Positions 33,025-33,122 of a DNA stretch of 33,122 nt are shown here, in pieces. Source of the stretch: Aliivibrio sifiae. GTDB lineage: Bacteria; Pseudomonadota; Gammaproteobacteria; Enterobacterales; Vibrionaceae. Location: the NCBI RefSeq assembly GCF_002954705.1, contig NZ_MSCO01000002.1, forward strand, positions 436,306 to 469,427. Direction: 5' to 3'. The notes beneath the pieces were generated by a model that worked only from the letters and a program-made list of their open reading frames with translations, was not told the DNA's origin and did not search any database. The position numbers and the translations under genes are program-made. How positions within the stretch are numbered: the stretch's first letter is position 1; each line of letters starts with the position of its first letter.

Positions 33025-33122
33025 ATAACAAAGCAATCAACACGATGCTTATTACACTCGGCATTCGCGGTTTAGAGTATAATTGAGTTTGGTAAGTAAG
33101 GCGTTCAGCACGTGTTATTGCG
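33025..33122 (+). other. attC site of cassette 2, truncated by the window edge
   Basis: It starts ATAACAAAGCAATC and carries CAACACGATGCTTATTAC. The partially complementary 3' arm (GTAAGTAAGGCG ... CACGTGTTATTGCG) is reached, but the final GCGTTA core lies beyond position 33122. Confidence 0.85.

Larger units (their letters stand above)
30688..33122. mobile_element. 5' end of a Vibrionaceae chromosomal integron
   Basis: intIA on the minus strand is followed by an attI-containing region, cassette 1 (about 31959-32446, 80-aa membrane protein, complete attC) and cassette 2 (from 32447, LRAT-like protein, attC cut by the window edge). Cassette genes read away from the integrase, as in V. cholerae. 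The array certainly continues to the right. Confidence 0.92.

Overview
The window is AT-rich gamma-proteobacterial DNA that looks like Aliivibrio (the A. fischeri / A. logei / A. salmonicida group), probably the smaller chromosome. The evidence is a broken homologue of the A. fischeri FMN reductase FRase I, a Vibrionaceae chromosomal-integron integrase (IntIA) with VCR-like attC sites, an adjacent transaldolase-transketolase pair, and the low GC content. This assignment rests on recognised proteins, not on a database search.

Left accessory region (1-5370). An immunity region like that of P2/K139-type temperate phages is present: a CI repressor (minus strand), a palindromic operator, then divergent cox-like, tiny membrane-peptide and CII-like genes. 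The CII gene lacks the usual C-terminus and no replication or structural genes follow, so this is a degraded prophage or satellite. Behind cI, on the same strand but with its own direct-repeat/inverted-repeat control region, lies a two-gene cargo operon. It encodes a BRCT-domain protein translationally coupled to a very large KAP-type P-loop NTPase with membrane segments. The NTPase runs off the left edge after 1041 codons. This module is the best candidate for an undescribed, possibly anti-phage, system.

Core-like region (5700-30700). In order: a membrane diguanylate cyclase; the FRase I pseudogene, inactivated by a 14-bp tandem duplication; a giant metzincin-type lipoprotein with an outer-membrane beta-barrel partner, and a divergent two-HTH regulator; a lipid A acyltransferase; talB-tkt (non-oxidative pentose phosphate pathway) separated by a large imperfect inverted repeat; the six-gene moxR-DUF58-DUF4381-batA-batBC-batD operon (minus strand); a Cache-type chemoreceptor with a good sigma-28 promoter; small conserved ORFs; a DUF445 membrane protein; a MenI/YdiI-type hotdog thioesterase; an HDOD protein; and a 57-residue membrane protein.

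Right accessory region (30688-33122). This is the start of a chromosomal integron. intIA is on the minus strand. The array reads away from it: cassette 1 (an 80-aa membrane protein) closed by a 122-bp attC, then cassette 2 (an LRAT/NlpC-P60-like protein with a C-terminal hydrophobic tail), whose attC is cut by the window edge.
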